Assembly: GCA_934271065.1 (NCBI GenBank)
Contig: CAKQQQ010000002.1
Location: 248,001-312,000, forward strand
Length of the DNA stretch: 64,000 nucleotides
DNA from: an uncultured Clostridia bacterium
Lineage (GTDB): Bacteria > Bacillota > Clostridia > Christensenellales > Borkfalkiaceae
Direction: 5' to 3'
Shown: positions 24,422 through 33,730 of the stretch, piece by piece
Layout of the letters: every line of letters begins with the position of its first letter
Numbering within the stretch: the first letter of the stretch is position 1
The notes under the pieces: model-generated
The model's input: the letters and a program-made list of their open reading frames with translations, nothing else
Databases searched by the model: none
Told to the model about the DNA's origin: nothing
Program-made: the position numbers and the translations under genes

Positions 24422-27028
24422 TTACGCGTTTTCATACTGCCCGAGCGTAAGATAAGTTACGCCGCTTAAATCGAGATTATCTAATTCGTAATCGAAACCG
24501 GCAGTTCCCGACTTTTGAGATACCATAAAAGTTAAGCCGCCTACCGCTTTAACGCCCGTAATGCTTATTTTGCTTGCGTCGGCGTTAAGATCTCCGCCGT
24601 AACATATTGCTATGACGTTATCCGCCGTTTCGGTGGTCCTGTTTACGAGAGTTACGCCCTTTATAACTATAGGATTGTTACCGTTACCTTCACCGTTAAT
24701 CAAATATCCTATAAACGCCGCCCTGTTGCCGTTATATCCCAACGACGAATATTCTACCGTGATATTTTCGACAGTTCCGCCGACTACGCAATTTATAAGT
24801 CCACCGTTATAACGCTTGGAAGAATAATTCTTAAAGGTTACGTTTTTAAATTCTCCGCCCGCGCCGAGATTGTTTATCAACTGACTTCCGTAATCGACCC
24901 CGCCTTCGCCGAAATTGTTTATAGTATGGTTAAACCCGTCGAACACGCCCGTAAATCCGCCGTAATTGCCGTTACCGCTTTGGGAAATTATCATATACTT
25001 TTTAGGATTTTCGGCGTATACGGATTTATAAGTTTTTCCGTCCGCGTTAGTCCTGCTCATATCGAGATCGGCGTTTAACTTAAAATAACCGTTTACGAAA
25101 TGCGTTCCGGTATAAGTCAAATACTTTTGCATAATAAACAGATCGTCTTCGTTAGTTATGATAAGCGACCAGACGGTTACTTTAACCGCGTAACTTTCGC
25201 CGTCGGAAGTTTCTACGGAATAAACCTTCGCATCTTTCGACGCATCGGTATTTTCGTACGTTATTGCGGTAGCGCCGTCGTTACTCTCGCCGTTTACGGC
25301 AACTATCGTTTTATTCTCGAATTCTTTAAGGTCTGCTATTACGAGTCCGTTTTTAACGTCGGTTTCAACGCCCGCGATAGTTGCGGTTGCCTCTATATAA
25401 TCGGCGTAAGTATCGTAATGCATTACCTTGCCCGAAATTTTATAATTGCCGAAATCACTCGTATTTACGATAGTATTACTGCCGTCGGCGTAAGTATAAC
25501 AAATATTTGCATATCCCGCTACGACAACGTTATTTAGCGTAACGCTCGGATAATTTGAACCCGACCTGTCTTTAACTATCATAAGCGGGCTGCCGTAAGT
25601 TCCGAGAGCATAATTTTTATCATTCAGAACTTTACAATTATTTACGGTTATCGAGTAATTATCTACGGCAGGACCGCTGCCGCCCACGTTTCCGAGAAGA
25701 TAACCTTCTCCGTTGTCGCTATCGGTATAACCTGATTTAATGGCTGTCAATTTAATATTTTCAAACGAGCCGCCTATACTGCGACAAGTAACTACGCCGC
25801 CGAATTTTGTCTGAATTTCCGTTGCGGTAAAGTTTTTAATAACAGCGCCCATACCTACAACCTTAAATATACCGCTATTACTTACGTCCATATTCAGATT
25901 AGATATAGTATGATTAAACCCGTCGAAAGTACCGCGGAAACCGCTGTCCGCGCCCGTATAAGTAGCGTAAGAAATCTGATGTTCAGAAATATTCCAGTTT
26001 TTACCCGTAAAATCAAGGTCTGCGTTTATTTTAATATTGCCCGTTTGCGCTAAAGGACTACCGCTGCCGTATTTACTATCCGAATCGCAAAGGTAAGAGT
26101 TGATGGTAAGGAATTCGTCAGCGTCGTCTACTATAAGCGACCAAAGAGTAAGATTTACTCGCTTGAATTCGCCGTCTGTAGTTTCCACGAGATAAGTATA
26201 GTTGGGTTTTACTTTGCCGCTTTTATCGTAAGTGATTTGTTTAAGGTTCTGCGTATAGTTTATAACGCCGCTTTCTACGGTTTCGCCGTTAATTTTCGCG
26301 ACCGTGCCGCCCGCTTTTTCGGCAAGGTCTATGCTGACCGTAGTATTTTCCGCGGTATAACCGAGCGTTTTAATATCGGTTTCTATCTCAACGGGATTTT
26401 TGTTTGCGGCGACGATCGCGTCATATTTATCGTTGATTTTTTGTACTTGCGCCCGCGCCTCGTCTTTAAGCCCGCTATCGGGATCGTTAAGCGCTGCGTC
26501 GGCAACGAAACCGACGCTACGCGCGTCTGACTTTTCGCTATATACGAAAGTTTCGCCATTCTCGGTGTAATAAGCCACGGCTTGATAGGTTTTGTCGTAA
26601 TTTACGTCTTTAAGAGTGACGATTGCGCCGTTTATAATATAATGATCGCCTTTGGCTTTGATTTTCGCCCCGTCGAAAGTTGTTACTATCTCTTTTTTTG
26701 CGACGCCTTTGCTTGCAAAATAATCGATATAATCGCCTTGTACGCCGCTTAACACGGTTTCCGGAACAATCAACATACCTATCTCGACGCCATTTTTAAC
26801 TTCGCCGTTTACGGTAAGTTTTTCGTATAAAGTTTTACTCAACTTGGCGATAAAGCGTATGCCTGTAGCCGCATCGTCCGCTACGGCGTACCTTATAGAC
26901 GCGCCGGTTGTGAACGTTATTTTTTCTACTTCGTCGGCTTTAACCGCCTTTGCGCCGAACGCTATTACGGAAACGCTTGTAAATACCGCGGCGATTAAAG
27001 ATAAACACGATAAAATTTTCTTTTTCAT
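24422..27028 (-). CDS. Secreted protein with GASIRY-type N-terminal domain and beta-helix-like repeats
   Basis: 868 aa with a cleavable signal peptide (LSLIAAVFTSVSVIAFGAKA, VKA before cleavage). Residues ~35-200 form a domain beginning FTTGASIRYAVADDAATGIR with AYYTENGETFVYSEKSDARS, shared in pattern with the 1539-aa protein of locus B. Two units of about 260-320 residues follow, each introduced by VDLWSLIV/VTVWSLII and containing FRGTFDGFNHTISNLN or FTGVFDGFNHTINNF, a GLUG-like beta-helix pattern. No cell-wall anchor is seen. It is preceded at 18 bp by the 42-aa micro-ORF and followed at 30 bp by the Big_2 lipoprotein. The function is inferred to be surface glycan binding. Confidence 0.8.
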   Translation of the reverse strand: MKKKILSCLSLIAAVFTSVSVIAFGAKAVKADEVEKITFTTGASIRYAVADDAATGIRFIAKLSKTLYEKLTVNGEVKNGVEIGMLIVPETVLSGVQGDYIDYFASKGVAKKEIVTTFDGAKIKAKGDHYIINGAIVTLKDVNYDKTYQAVAYYTENGETFVYSEKSDARSVGFVADAALNDPDSGLKDEARAQVQKINDKYDAIVAANKNPVEIETDIKTLGYTAENTTVSIDLAEKAGGTVAKINGETVESGVINYTQNLKQITYDKSGKVKPNYTYLVETTDGEFKRVNLTLWSLIVDDADEFLTINSYLCDSDSKYGSGSPLAQTGNIKINADLDFTGKNWNISEHQISYATYTGADSGFRGTFDGFNHTISNLNMDVSNSGIFKVVGMGAVIKNFTATEIQTKFGGVVTCRSIGGSFENIKLTAIKSGYTDSDNGEGYLLGNVGGSGPAVDNYSITVNNCKVLNDKNYALGTYGSPLMIVKDRSGSNYPSVTLNNVVVAGYANICYTYADGSNTIVNTSDFGNYKISGKVMHYDTYADYIEATATIAGVETDVKNGLVIADLKEFENKTIVAVNGESNDGATAITYENTDASKDAKVYSVETSDGESYAVKVTVWSLIITNEDDLFIMQKYLTYTGTHFVNGYFKLNADLDMSRTNADGKTYKSVYAENPKKYMIISQSGNGNYGGFTGVFDGFNHTINNFGEGGVDYGSQLINNLGAGGEFKNVTFKNYSSKRYNGGLINCVVGGTVENITVEYSSLGYNGNRAAFIGYLINGEGNGNNPIVIKGVTLVNRTTETADNVIAICYGGDLNADASKISITGVKAVGGLTFMVSQKSGTAGFDYELDNLDLSGVTYLTLGQYENA
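24461..25173. repeat. Long near-identical direct repeat, copy 2
   Basis: Partner of 21311-22023; it encodes the C-terminal domain of the 868-aa protein. The two genes are adjacent and in the same direction, so recombination between copies would fuse them. Confidence 0.85.
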
Positions 27029-27045
27029 ATTAGTTTCTCCTTATC

Positions 27046-27174
27046 TCAAAGATCGAACTCTTCCCAATATCTGTCGGTTACAGTTCCGTCCGTGCCGTTA
27101 CCTAAACTCGTTACGATAACGTCGTCTGCCGTGAGATCAATAATATTGATTTTAGGTTTCTTGTAAATTTTCAT
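27046..27174 (-). CDS. 42-aa micro-ORF of unknown function (locus A)
   Basis: 42 codons starting MKIYKKPKINIIDLTADDVI and continuing VTSLGNGTDGTVTDRYWEEF then DL. It has a good SD (GGAGAG, 5 nt) and its own stop; the next gene has a separate AAGGAG site 18 bp on. The homologous 42-aa ORF at 52102-52230 has the same length and position in locus B and shares K-Y-xx-PK, a hydrophobic stretch, then DVIxxS. The basic Pro-containing start, DVI(T/V)xS middle and acidic/aromatic C-terminus suggest a genuine small peptide, not a random ORF. No signal peptide or modification enzyme is seen. It could be a peptide product or a translational coupler. Confidence 0.75.
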   Translation of the reverse strand: MKIYKKPKINIIDLTADDVIVTSLGNGTDGTVTDRYWEEFDL

Positions 27175-27201
27175 CTTTTCTCTCCTTTTTTATTTCACGC
27201 G

Positions 27202-27798
27202 TTAAAACACGCTGATAACTAATTGTTTGCAGACCGTGGTCAGCATATATTCGCTTTTTACGGTAATTATCGTTTTACCCTTTTTCACGCCGATTATAGT
27301 GCCGTCGGTAGAAACGGTCGCCACGGTTTCATCGTCGCTAATAAATGTAAATTCGGGGTTTTCCACTCTTTCTCCCTTATATTTAAGCGTTACGGCAGGC
27401 TTAAACTTTCCACCGACTTCTATATTGTGTTCGTAGCCGTTTATTATTATCGTAGCCACTATATCGTCGTTTACGCCAACGGTTATACTTGCAGAATATT
27501 TACCCGCGTTAACGGTTATTACCGCCTCGCCCGCCGACCTCGCCGTCGCAAACCCGTCCGCGGTTATATCTACAACCGCCACGTCTGAACTGTTCCACAC
27601 AACGCCGTCTGTAATATTTTCAGCCGTAGCGGTAAACGAGTAAGTTTCGCCTTTATCGAAGTAGGTTCGGCATTTGTCTATGCTCAGATACCCTTCCGTA
27701 GAAGCGTCGCCGCTCCTTTTGTAGTCTTTGCAAGCCGCGAACGATAGCGCAACTGTCGCAACCAAAATTAAAAACACGATTTTTTTAAGATTTTTCAC
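27202..27798 (-). CDS. Small lipoprotein with two Big_2 Ig-like domains
   Basis: 198 aa with a lipoprotein signal peptide (ILVATVALSFAACKDYKRSG). After the lipidated Cys come two Big_2 domains: the first with YFDKGETYSFTATAENITDG, VVWNSSDVAVVDIT and GEAVITVNAGK; the second with GGKFKPAVTLKYKGERVENP, ISDDETVATVSTDGTI and KGKTIITVKS. No catalytic domain is present. Locus B has no separate counterpart. It lies between the DUF4838 lipoprotein and the micro-ORF and is probably a surface adaptor or glycan-binding scaffold. Confidence 0.85.
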   Translation of the reverse strand: MKNLKKIVFLILVATVALSFAACKDYKRSGDASTEGYLSIDKCRTYFDKGETYSFTATAENITDGVVWNSSDVAVVDITADGFATARSAGEAVITVNAGKYSASITVGVNDDIVATIIINGYEHNIEVGGKFKPAVTLKYKGERVENPEFTFISDDETVATVSTDGTIIGVKKGKTIITVKSEYMLTTVCKQLVISVF

Positions 27799-27811
27799 TG
27801 CTCGCGCTCCT

Positions 27812-29785
27812 TTAATCTATTCCCAAAGCAGAGTACAAATATTTCATTGCTCCGTACCCGGGCGCTTCGGCGTGTTCGCGATACGTTATAAAGCCGAGCG
27901 AAGTGCAATCTTCCTTAAAATTACGCTTAAACCCGTTTATTCCGTCGCCCAGACTCTCGGAATCGTTTCTGAGTTTGTAATATCTTGCAGAAATACTTTC
28001 AAGTTTTATTCTGTTTATTACCTCTGTCCTTTGAGATCTATCTGCAATAATATCGGCTTTTGCGTAAGCCTCGTCGTATAAAGCGAGTATTTTATTGATC
28101 ATCGCCTTTGAAAGCGTATCCGTACTTGCGTACTTATCCGCGCCGTAAGCCGAAGTTAAAACCCCTTCAGCGTAAAGTTCGGCGTAACGCATGCGTAAAA
28201 GTTGAAAAATTTCGCGCATAGGTTCACTTGCCGCCCCGAAATAGTTATCGAAGAAATTATTTATAAGCATTGCGACATCGAGTTGGCAGTTATACATAAG
28301 TTTAGACGTTAAATACGTTCTTAAAACGTTAAAACCCGTAGCCACTCCGCTATCCCACGCACCCAAATCCATTAAGAATACCGTGTTGTTTTTAACGAGT
28401 ATCTGCATATTGCGCTGAATGGAATTATAGTTGTCGTAAAATACGAGATAATTTCGGTACGACGCCTGATTGTAAGTCCAGAACAGCATATGCTCGGTAA
28501 GCGACGCCCAGGCTTTTAGCCGTTGATAGTCGTCGTCGTTTTCAACGTCGTCGAAAGGCACGTAGTAGTTTTGTTTTGCGTGCGGCGCGTAACAAACGTA
28601 CAGATTTTTATCGCATATAACGCTATCGTCTATCGGAGTACCGTCATCGTAAACGGGCGCTTTTTCGGTGGCGAGATACATCATTGCCATAACTTTTACG
28701 TCGCGATTACGTTCCTTTTTCGCCCATTCGTTAATTTTAGGCGCAACGAGATTTAAGAACTGAATATAACTTGCCGATTCGCAACCGTAAAACCCGATAC
28801 TTTCTTTGCATTCGTCACAAGCACACCATTGACGCGTATCGGCGCATATAAACGAAATAATATCAATATCGCTTTGCGCGTCAACCACTTTTTTCATCCC
28901 TTCTACGACTATATCTACCGCCTCCTGCGATTTTTGCAACGCCGTGTAACAAAGTTGGTCGTCAGGTCCCGCCGTTCCGGTTTCGGTTGAAAATTTGTTT
29001 ATGGTAGCGTACCATTCGGGATGCGCCTTGCCGTAAACGGACTGCGGAACGTAGTTAAGCGCGTTGTGTTCGTCCGAGCCGAGCCCCGTATACGATTTTG
29101 TCATATTTATACGCAGACCGTCTACGAGTTCGCCGTCCGAAGTGTTGGCAAACACGGGGCTCAGATACTTATGGCGAGAATCTATATCGGGCAATTCCCT
29201 TATATCGAATTCGTAAAAAGGCACGGTCTTTACGTTAATATCGTAATAACGGCAGTTTTCGTAATAATACTCGAAGTTGAACCAGTATTTAAGCAGATCG
29301 TAAGCGGAATAAGTAAGTCCGTCCGCTCCGCCGTCCAGAAATATCGATTTACCGCGCGTTTTTATTATGAACCCGCCGCGGGAAGAGTCGGTGTAGGCTA
29401 TGCCCGTCGCTTTTTTCGCAACGGTTTCGCCAACCGAAATAACTTTGGAATTTTCGTCCCACGAATACCCTTCGTCTGTCACTATCGGCAAATCCGCGCC
29501 ACTCGCAAGCGTGAAATATTTGGCTATTATTCCGCCTGCTTTGAGTTCGGTCGCCGTACCCCTGGCGGGGATGAGAATTTTATATTCCGTAGCGCCGTTT
29601 TTAAGCACTTTCTCCGCCGTTTGCTCGACCTTACCGCCGTGCACGGTGTTGGTTAAAACTATCGTATCGTCAGCAACGGTCTGCACGTCGTTGCCATTCT
29701 TTTTGCGATTTTTGCAACTCCCCGTAACCGAAAGGGCTAAACTCACGACGATCGCGATTGATATAAATCTTGATTTTTTACTCAT
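27812..29785 (-). CDS. Exported DUF4838 lipoprotein (locus A)
   Basis: 657 aa. The signal peptide ends in a lipobox-like LSVTGSCKNRKK. An N-terminal alpha/beta domain follows (LIPARGTATELKAGGIIAKY, GGADGLTYSAYDLLKYWF), then the DUF4838 barrel: DIDIISFICADTRQWCACDE with Cys321-x-Cys-x-x-Cys, VKVMAMMYLATEKAP, MLFWTYNQASY and VFLMDLGAWDSG, and a helical C-terminus. The Cys motif and fold parallel the locus B protein at 52279-54318, although overall similarity is moderate. As the enzymes with clear CAZy matches lack signal peptides, this protein is a candidate extracellular glycan-active enzyme. It starts 4 bp from the Ig-rich gene upstream. Confidence 0.82.
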   Translation of the reverse strand: MSKKSRFISIAIVVSLALSVTGSCKNRKKNGNDVQTVADDTIVLTNTVHGGKVEQTAEKVLKNGATEYKILIPARGTATELKAGGIIAKYFTLASGADLPIVTDEGYSWDENSKVISVGETVAKKATGIAYTDSSRGGFIIKTRGKSIFLDGGADGLTYSAYDLLKYWFNFEYYYENCRYYDINVKTVPFYEFDIRELPDIDSRHKYLSPVFANTSDGELVDGLRINMTKSYTGLGSDEHNALNYVPQSVYGKAHPEWYATINKFSTETGTAGPDDQLCYTALQKSQEAVDIVVEGMKKVVDAQSDIDIISFICADTRQWCACDECKESIGFYGCESASYIQFLNLVAPKINEWAKKERNRDVKVMAMMYLATEKAPVYDDGTPIDDSVICDKNLYVCYAPHAKQNYYVPFDDVENDDDYQRLKAWASLTEHMLFWTYNQASYRNYLVFYDNYNSIQRNMQILVKNNTVFLMDLGAWDSGVATGFNVLRTYLTSKLMYNCQLDVAMLINNFFDNYFGAASEPMREIFQLLRMRYAELYAEGVLTSAYGADKYASTDTLSKAMINKILALYDEAYAKADIIADRSQRTEVINRIKLESISARYYKLRNDSESLGDGINGFKRNFKEDCTSLGFITYREHAEAPGYGAMKYLYSALGID

Positions 29786-29788
29786 CTT

Positions 29789-32700
29789 TTACCCCTTTAC
29801 GATTATTTTATAATTCTTTTGCGTAACGTTTCCGCGCGAATCTTTCGCCGTAAAAGAAAGTATGTATTCGCCCGCCACGGTAAAAGCGTACTCGCCGCTT
29901 AATACTCTTATTCTTCCCGTCGGGTCGGTAATAGTCGTTATCACTTTTACGTCGCCGTCGAGATTATCTTTCGCGGTAGCCGAATAATTTATCTTATCGC
30001 CTTTTTTCGCCCGCGTCAAAACGGTCGAATTTATCGTTATTTCGGGCGCGATTTCGTCCGCTACGTCAATATAATAACTCATATCCGCGCCGTTTATCGT
30101 ATATCTTATTTCGTAAGTGCCGTAAACCCGTGGGATAAATTCGTACTCGGAATAAATGCTCCCGCCTTTGATAATTTCGCCGTTTACGTCCTTAACGGGC
30201 GAACCGTCGGGCGCGTAAAGCGTTACCGCAGCTTGCGTCGTGGGATTTATAAGGCTTAACGCCACCGCGCCGTGCAAAGTTACTTTTTTACCGAGAGAAT
30301 ACTCCGGCAAATACTCTTTTACGAGTGAGAATAAGGGCGACCTTTCTCTGTATTCCGTCTGAGATGAAAGCAGTTGGTTTAAAATGCTCGTAACGACCAT
30401 ACGGGCTTCGCCCTTTACGGTAATCGTAAGCCTGCAAACGCCTTTTTCAAAACCCGCGAAGTTTTGACTTATCGCGGGGGCGATCGCCGCCGAACCATTT
30501 ATCGTAATCGCGCCGCTCGCCGCGCTGTACGCGACCGTTATGAGTTCTCCGCCCGAAAGCGAAACGTTTTCGGCAAGATATTCCACCCCGCCGTTTACAC
30601 GCAGACAAGCCGTTCCGTCTTTTTCGAAAAGTTCCGCCGTCACGGATACCGCAGGGTTAAACGCATCGGTAAAAGTAAAGTATATCGCGGACGGTATTTT
30701 ATCTTTAAGCGCGAAAGTGACGCTCGTATCTATCGATGAAGTCGCGGGTAAGTCGTTTATATAAGTCAAAGACTTTCCGTCGGGCAAATTATACTCGGCG
30801 TATTCGATATTGTCGCCGTCCGTCGCTTTACCGTAACCCGAAGTTACCCCATCGCCCGTAATAAACAGGTTCTTTTTTATTATCCTGTCCGTTCTGTTGC
30901 CGCTCGTTATAGTGTAGCAAGTACGGCTTAAAGATATTTCGCTACTGCCGCTCTTGCCGTTCGCCCTGTAAATAACGGTTATAGCGTAAGGTAAAACGCT
31001 TTCCGACGGTTTTATGGAATTGTCGCTTAATTTGCGTTCCACGCCGTCGCCTTCTTTAACGAAAATTTCGGCGTTTACCCATTCTGCGTTTTTATAGTCG
31101 TAAGCGCGCAACTTCGGCAAAAACTGATCGAAGGTAGAAACGAAATTCGTCGGAAAATTCGTAATCTCTTCAAAAATCGGTTCGTTGCCGAATTCGACGT
31201 TTATCGAATAAGAAGCTTCCGTCGTAATACCCGCGTAATCTCTCGCAACGTACTTTATCGTATATTCGCCGCTTTTGGTCGGAATAAATTCGCCGTTTTC
31301 GGATATCGGATATTTTTCAGCGCCTGATTCGGCAAAAATTTCCACTTCGGCTCTGCCAGAGCCTCCCGTAATCGAATAATCGCCGACTTTATATCTTTTG
31401 CCCACGATAGCCGCAACCTGCGAATTTTCGGCAGATATCGTAAACGATTTTTCATCGGCAGCGTAACACGTTACGGTTATCGCCTTTTCGGCGGCGTTCC
31501 CGCTTAAATCTTGGTCGCGGTAAACGATAGTGTAATCGCCCGCCTTATCGGGTACGAAAACCCCGTTTTCAACCGTTACCGAAACGGGATTCTCTCCGTA
31601 ATAATCACGATAAACGAGCGAAATCATTCCGCGCGTTTTGCGCGAAGAATCTTTACTCGTTGCAGGGAAAATCTTATATTCTTTACCGACCACCGCATAA
31701 GGCGTCTGACCATCGGCGTAACCCGTATCCACGATTATTTCGGGACTTTCTTCGTCACGCAACGAGTTTACGGCGAAATCTTCGCCGCTCTCGCCGAAAA
31801 TATCAGTTAAAAGTATAGTACCGTAAGACGAGACGAAACTTTCGGCAAACACGCTTACCGTACATTCGCCCGTAGTAAAGCCGTTCCATAAATTGCTATA
31901 GTAAAGCGGATCGTCAAGGTCGCATATATAATTCCCTCTCATTCCGTTCTCCACAATTGCATACGACGACGAGGCTTTAACCGAACCGTAAGCCCTTTTC
32001 TCGGTATAATCGAAATACGCGTCGAAAGTTTCGGTCGCTCTGTTGCCGTCGTTCGGCGTGTTTCTGAAATTACATCTTACGTAAGTGCCGAAATCATCCG
32101 TTCGTTTGCTCGGTACTTCCGGATGGTAGGCGTCGGGAGCCCATTGCAAACCCGTTAACGTCTGATTACTCGCGCCCGCTTTCGCAAAACAGGTATCGCC
32201 GTTGCCGTAACTGTCGGAAACATTTATATCGAAATAATTCTTTTCGTCGTATATATCGGTAAATCTTACGGTTATTCTCTTAAAATCGTAGTTGCCGGTT
32301 TCGGTCGCTATTATGTTAAAGCGAACCAACAAATCGTCGGCTGTTTTACCGGAAATATCAAAAACTTTATTATATTGAAAAATCGCACCTTCGGTAAGCG
32401 TAACGAGTACGCCGTTTAACATCTCAGAGCCGATTTCGTAATCGGATGCATATACCGCCGACGAAGAAGGTTTATTTACCGAATATAACTCGTCGATTAC
32501 CTTAAAGCGTTTGGTTCGAGTATAGATTTTGCCGCCCGAAACGGCGTAATAATCGACTTCGTAAAGTCCCGCTTCGGTCAATTCCGCAACCGACTTTCTA
32601 TAAGCCGCGCCACTCGGAAAAATTACCGTACAGTCGGCTTTTACGTCGCCGAAATACCCCGTAGGAATCGCCAGTTTATAATTGAGCGTATATTCGCTTA

Positions 32701-32827
32701 AAAACTCTTCGGTAAGCGAAAATTTCTTGCCGTCACTCGCCGTTGCGGAGATTCCTAACGCCATAAAAAGGGTAAACGCGCAAGATAAGGCGATTATCGC
32801 CATATTTCTACCTTTTTTATTTCTCAT
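29789..32827 (-). CDS. Large secreted Ig-rich protein (locus A)
   Basis: 1012 aa with signal peptide (IIALSCAFTLFMALGISATA). Modular, apparently all-beta: an N-terminal Ig-like domain (ADCTVIFPSGAAYRKSVAEL, EAGLYEVDYYAVSGG), a jelly-roll or LamG-like region (FDISGKTADDLLVRFNIIAT), several Ig-like domains (KSGEYTIKYVARDYAG), a second jelly-roll-like region, and a C-terminal DUF5011-like Ig domain (ITDPTGRIRVLSGEYAFTVA then GEYILSFTAKDSRGN). No anchor or catalytic motif was recognised. The gene overlaps the preceding permease by 4 bp. The locus B protein at 54332-57418 has the same size, layout and position. A glycan-binding role is inferred. Confidence 0.8.
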   Translation of the reverse strand: MRNKKGRNMAIIALSCAFTLFMALGISATASDGKKFSLTEEFLSEYTLNYKLAIPTGYFGDVKADCTVIFPSGAAYRKSVAELTEAGLYEVDYYAVSGGKIYTRTKRFKVIDELYSVNKPSSSAVYASDYEIGSEMLNGVLVTLTEGAIFQYNKVFDISGKTADDLLVRFNIIATETGNYDFKRITVRFTDIYDEKNYFDINVSDSYGNGDTCFAKAGASNQTLTGLQWAPDAYHPEVPSKRTDDFGTYVRCNFRNTPNDGNRATETFDAYFDYTEKRAYGSVKASSSYAIVENGMRGNYICDLDDPLYYSNLWNGFTTGECTVSVFAESFVSSYGTILLTDIFGESGEDFAVNSLRDEESPEIIVDTGYADGQTPYAVVGKEYKIFPATSKDSSRKTRGMISLVYRDYYGENPVSVTVENGVFVPDKAGDYTIVYRDQDLSGNAAEKAITVTCYAADEKSFTISAENSQVAAIVGKRYKVGDYSITGGSGRAEVEIFAESGAEKYPISENGEFIPTKSGEYTIKYVARDYAGITTEASYSINVEFGNEPIFEEITNFPTNFVSTFDQFLPKLRAYDYKNAEWVNAEIFVKEGDGVERKLSDNSIKPSESVLPYAITVIYRANGKSGSSEISLSRTCYTITSGNRTDRIIKKNLFITGDGVTSGYGKATDGDNIEYAEYNLPDGKSLTYINDLPATSSIDTSVTFALKDKIPSAIYFTFTDAFNPAVSVTAELFEKDGTACLRVNGGVEYLAENVSLSGGELITVAYSAASGAITINGSAAIAPAISQNFAGFEKGVCRLTITVKGEARMVVTSILNQLLSSQTEYRERSPLFSLVKEYLPEYSLGKKVTLHGAVALSLINPTTQAAVTLYAPDGSPVKDVNGEIIKGGSIYSEYEFIPRVYGTYEIRYTINGADMSYYIDVADEIAPEITINSTVLTRAKKGDKINYSATAKDNLDGDVKVITTITDPTGRIRVLSGEYAFTVAGEYILSFTAKDSRGNVTQKNYKIIVKG

Positions 32828-33729
32828 TCTTTTACCCCTTCGCTTAAAGAAACCCCGTTCATTATGCGCTTATTGAATATGGCAAAGACCACGAGTACGG
32901 GCGCGACGACGATAAACGCCGACGCCAGTTTCATAGGCGTACCAGCATATTCGGGATTGCCCATACTGCCCCGAAAAGACCACAAACCATAAGCCGCCGT
33001 CGGAAAGTTTTTTAAGAATACGAATATCGTGCCGTAATCGTTCCAGTACGATATAAACTGCAACGTAAATATCGTGGAAAAAATCGGTAGCGTAAGCGGA
33101 AACATTATCCGCAACATTATCTGAAGTTCGCCCGCGCCGTCTATGCCGGCAGCCTCTACGAATGCCTTGGGTATACCCTTTATAAACGCGCCCGCTATAA
33201 AATAATACATCGTAAGAAAACTGAATTTGGCTATAAACGTCATTCCGAAAAACGTTTCGTACAATCCCAAAGATTTGAATATGGCTATAGATGACGGCAA
33301 CGAACCAACCATCGGGAACGACATGGTTATCAAAACTATTACGTCAATTACCGCGACTATCTTAAATTGCGCATACATATTCCGCGCGTAAGCCACCACG
33401 TAAACGCACACCGTTGCAGACAATCCGGACGCTAACGCGTACCAAAGCGAGTTAAGCATCATATTGCCGAGATTATAAGTCAATTTCATCGTGGCCGAAG
33501 TATAAGGGATCGTCAGATATTTAAGCACCTTCGTATAGTTCGACCACATCCACTCATCCGGCAACTCAAACAGCGAATGATCGCTGAAATAAAGAAAACT
33601 TTTAAAAGATGTTAAAAACCCCCAAATAAAAGGCGTGAATAAACATATTAAATAGAACCCGAGAAAGAGATATACGATCGTTTGCGAAATCATATCGCCG
33701 ACGTTCCTTTTTTTCGTTCTCTTTTTCAT
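32824..33729 (-). CDS. Sugar ABC transporter permease, MalG/LplC-like (locus A)
   Basis: 301 aa with 6 membrane segments. The EAA loop that docks the ATPase is VEAAGIDGAGELQIMLRIMF followed by PLTLPIF. The N-terminus (QTIVYLFLGFYLICLFTPFI then WGFLTSFKS) and the C-terminus (SAFIVVAPVLVVFAIFNKRI) match the MalG-type CUT1 permeases. It forms a heterodimer with the adjacent permease (1-bp gap). No ATPase gene is nearby. Confidence 0.93.
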   Translation of the reverse strand: MKKRTKKRNVGDMISQTIVYLFLGFYLICLFTPFIWGFLTSFKSFLYFSDHSLFELPDEWMWSNYTKVLKYLTIPYTSATMKLTYNLGNMMLNSLWYALASGLSATVCVYVVAYARNMYAQFKIVAVIDVIVLITMSFPMVGSLPSSIAIFKSLGLYETFFGMTFIAKFSFLTMYYFIAGAFIKGIPKAFVEAAGIDGAGELQIMLRIMFPLTLPIFSTIFTLQFISYWNDYGTIFVFLKNFPTAAYGLWSFRGSMGNPEYAGTPMKLASAFIVVAPVLVVFAIFNKRIMNGVSLSEGVKE

Positions 33730-33730
33730 A

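Noticed and set aside
21311..25173. Paired near-identical segments as flanks of a composite transposon
   Set aside because: They are coding for a protein domain, in direct orientation, with no transposase or terminal inverted repeats between or within them.
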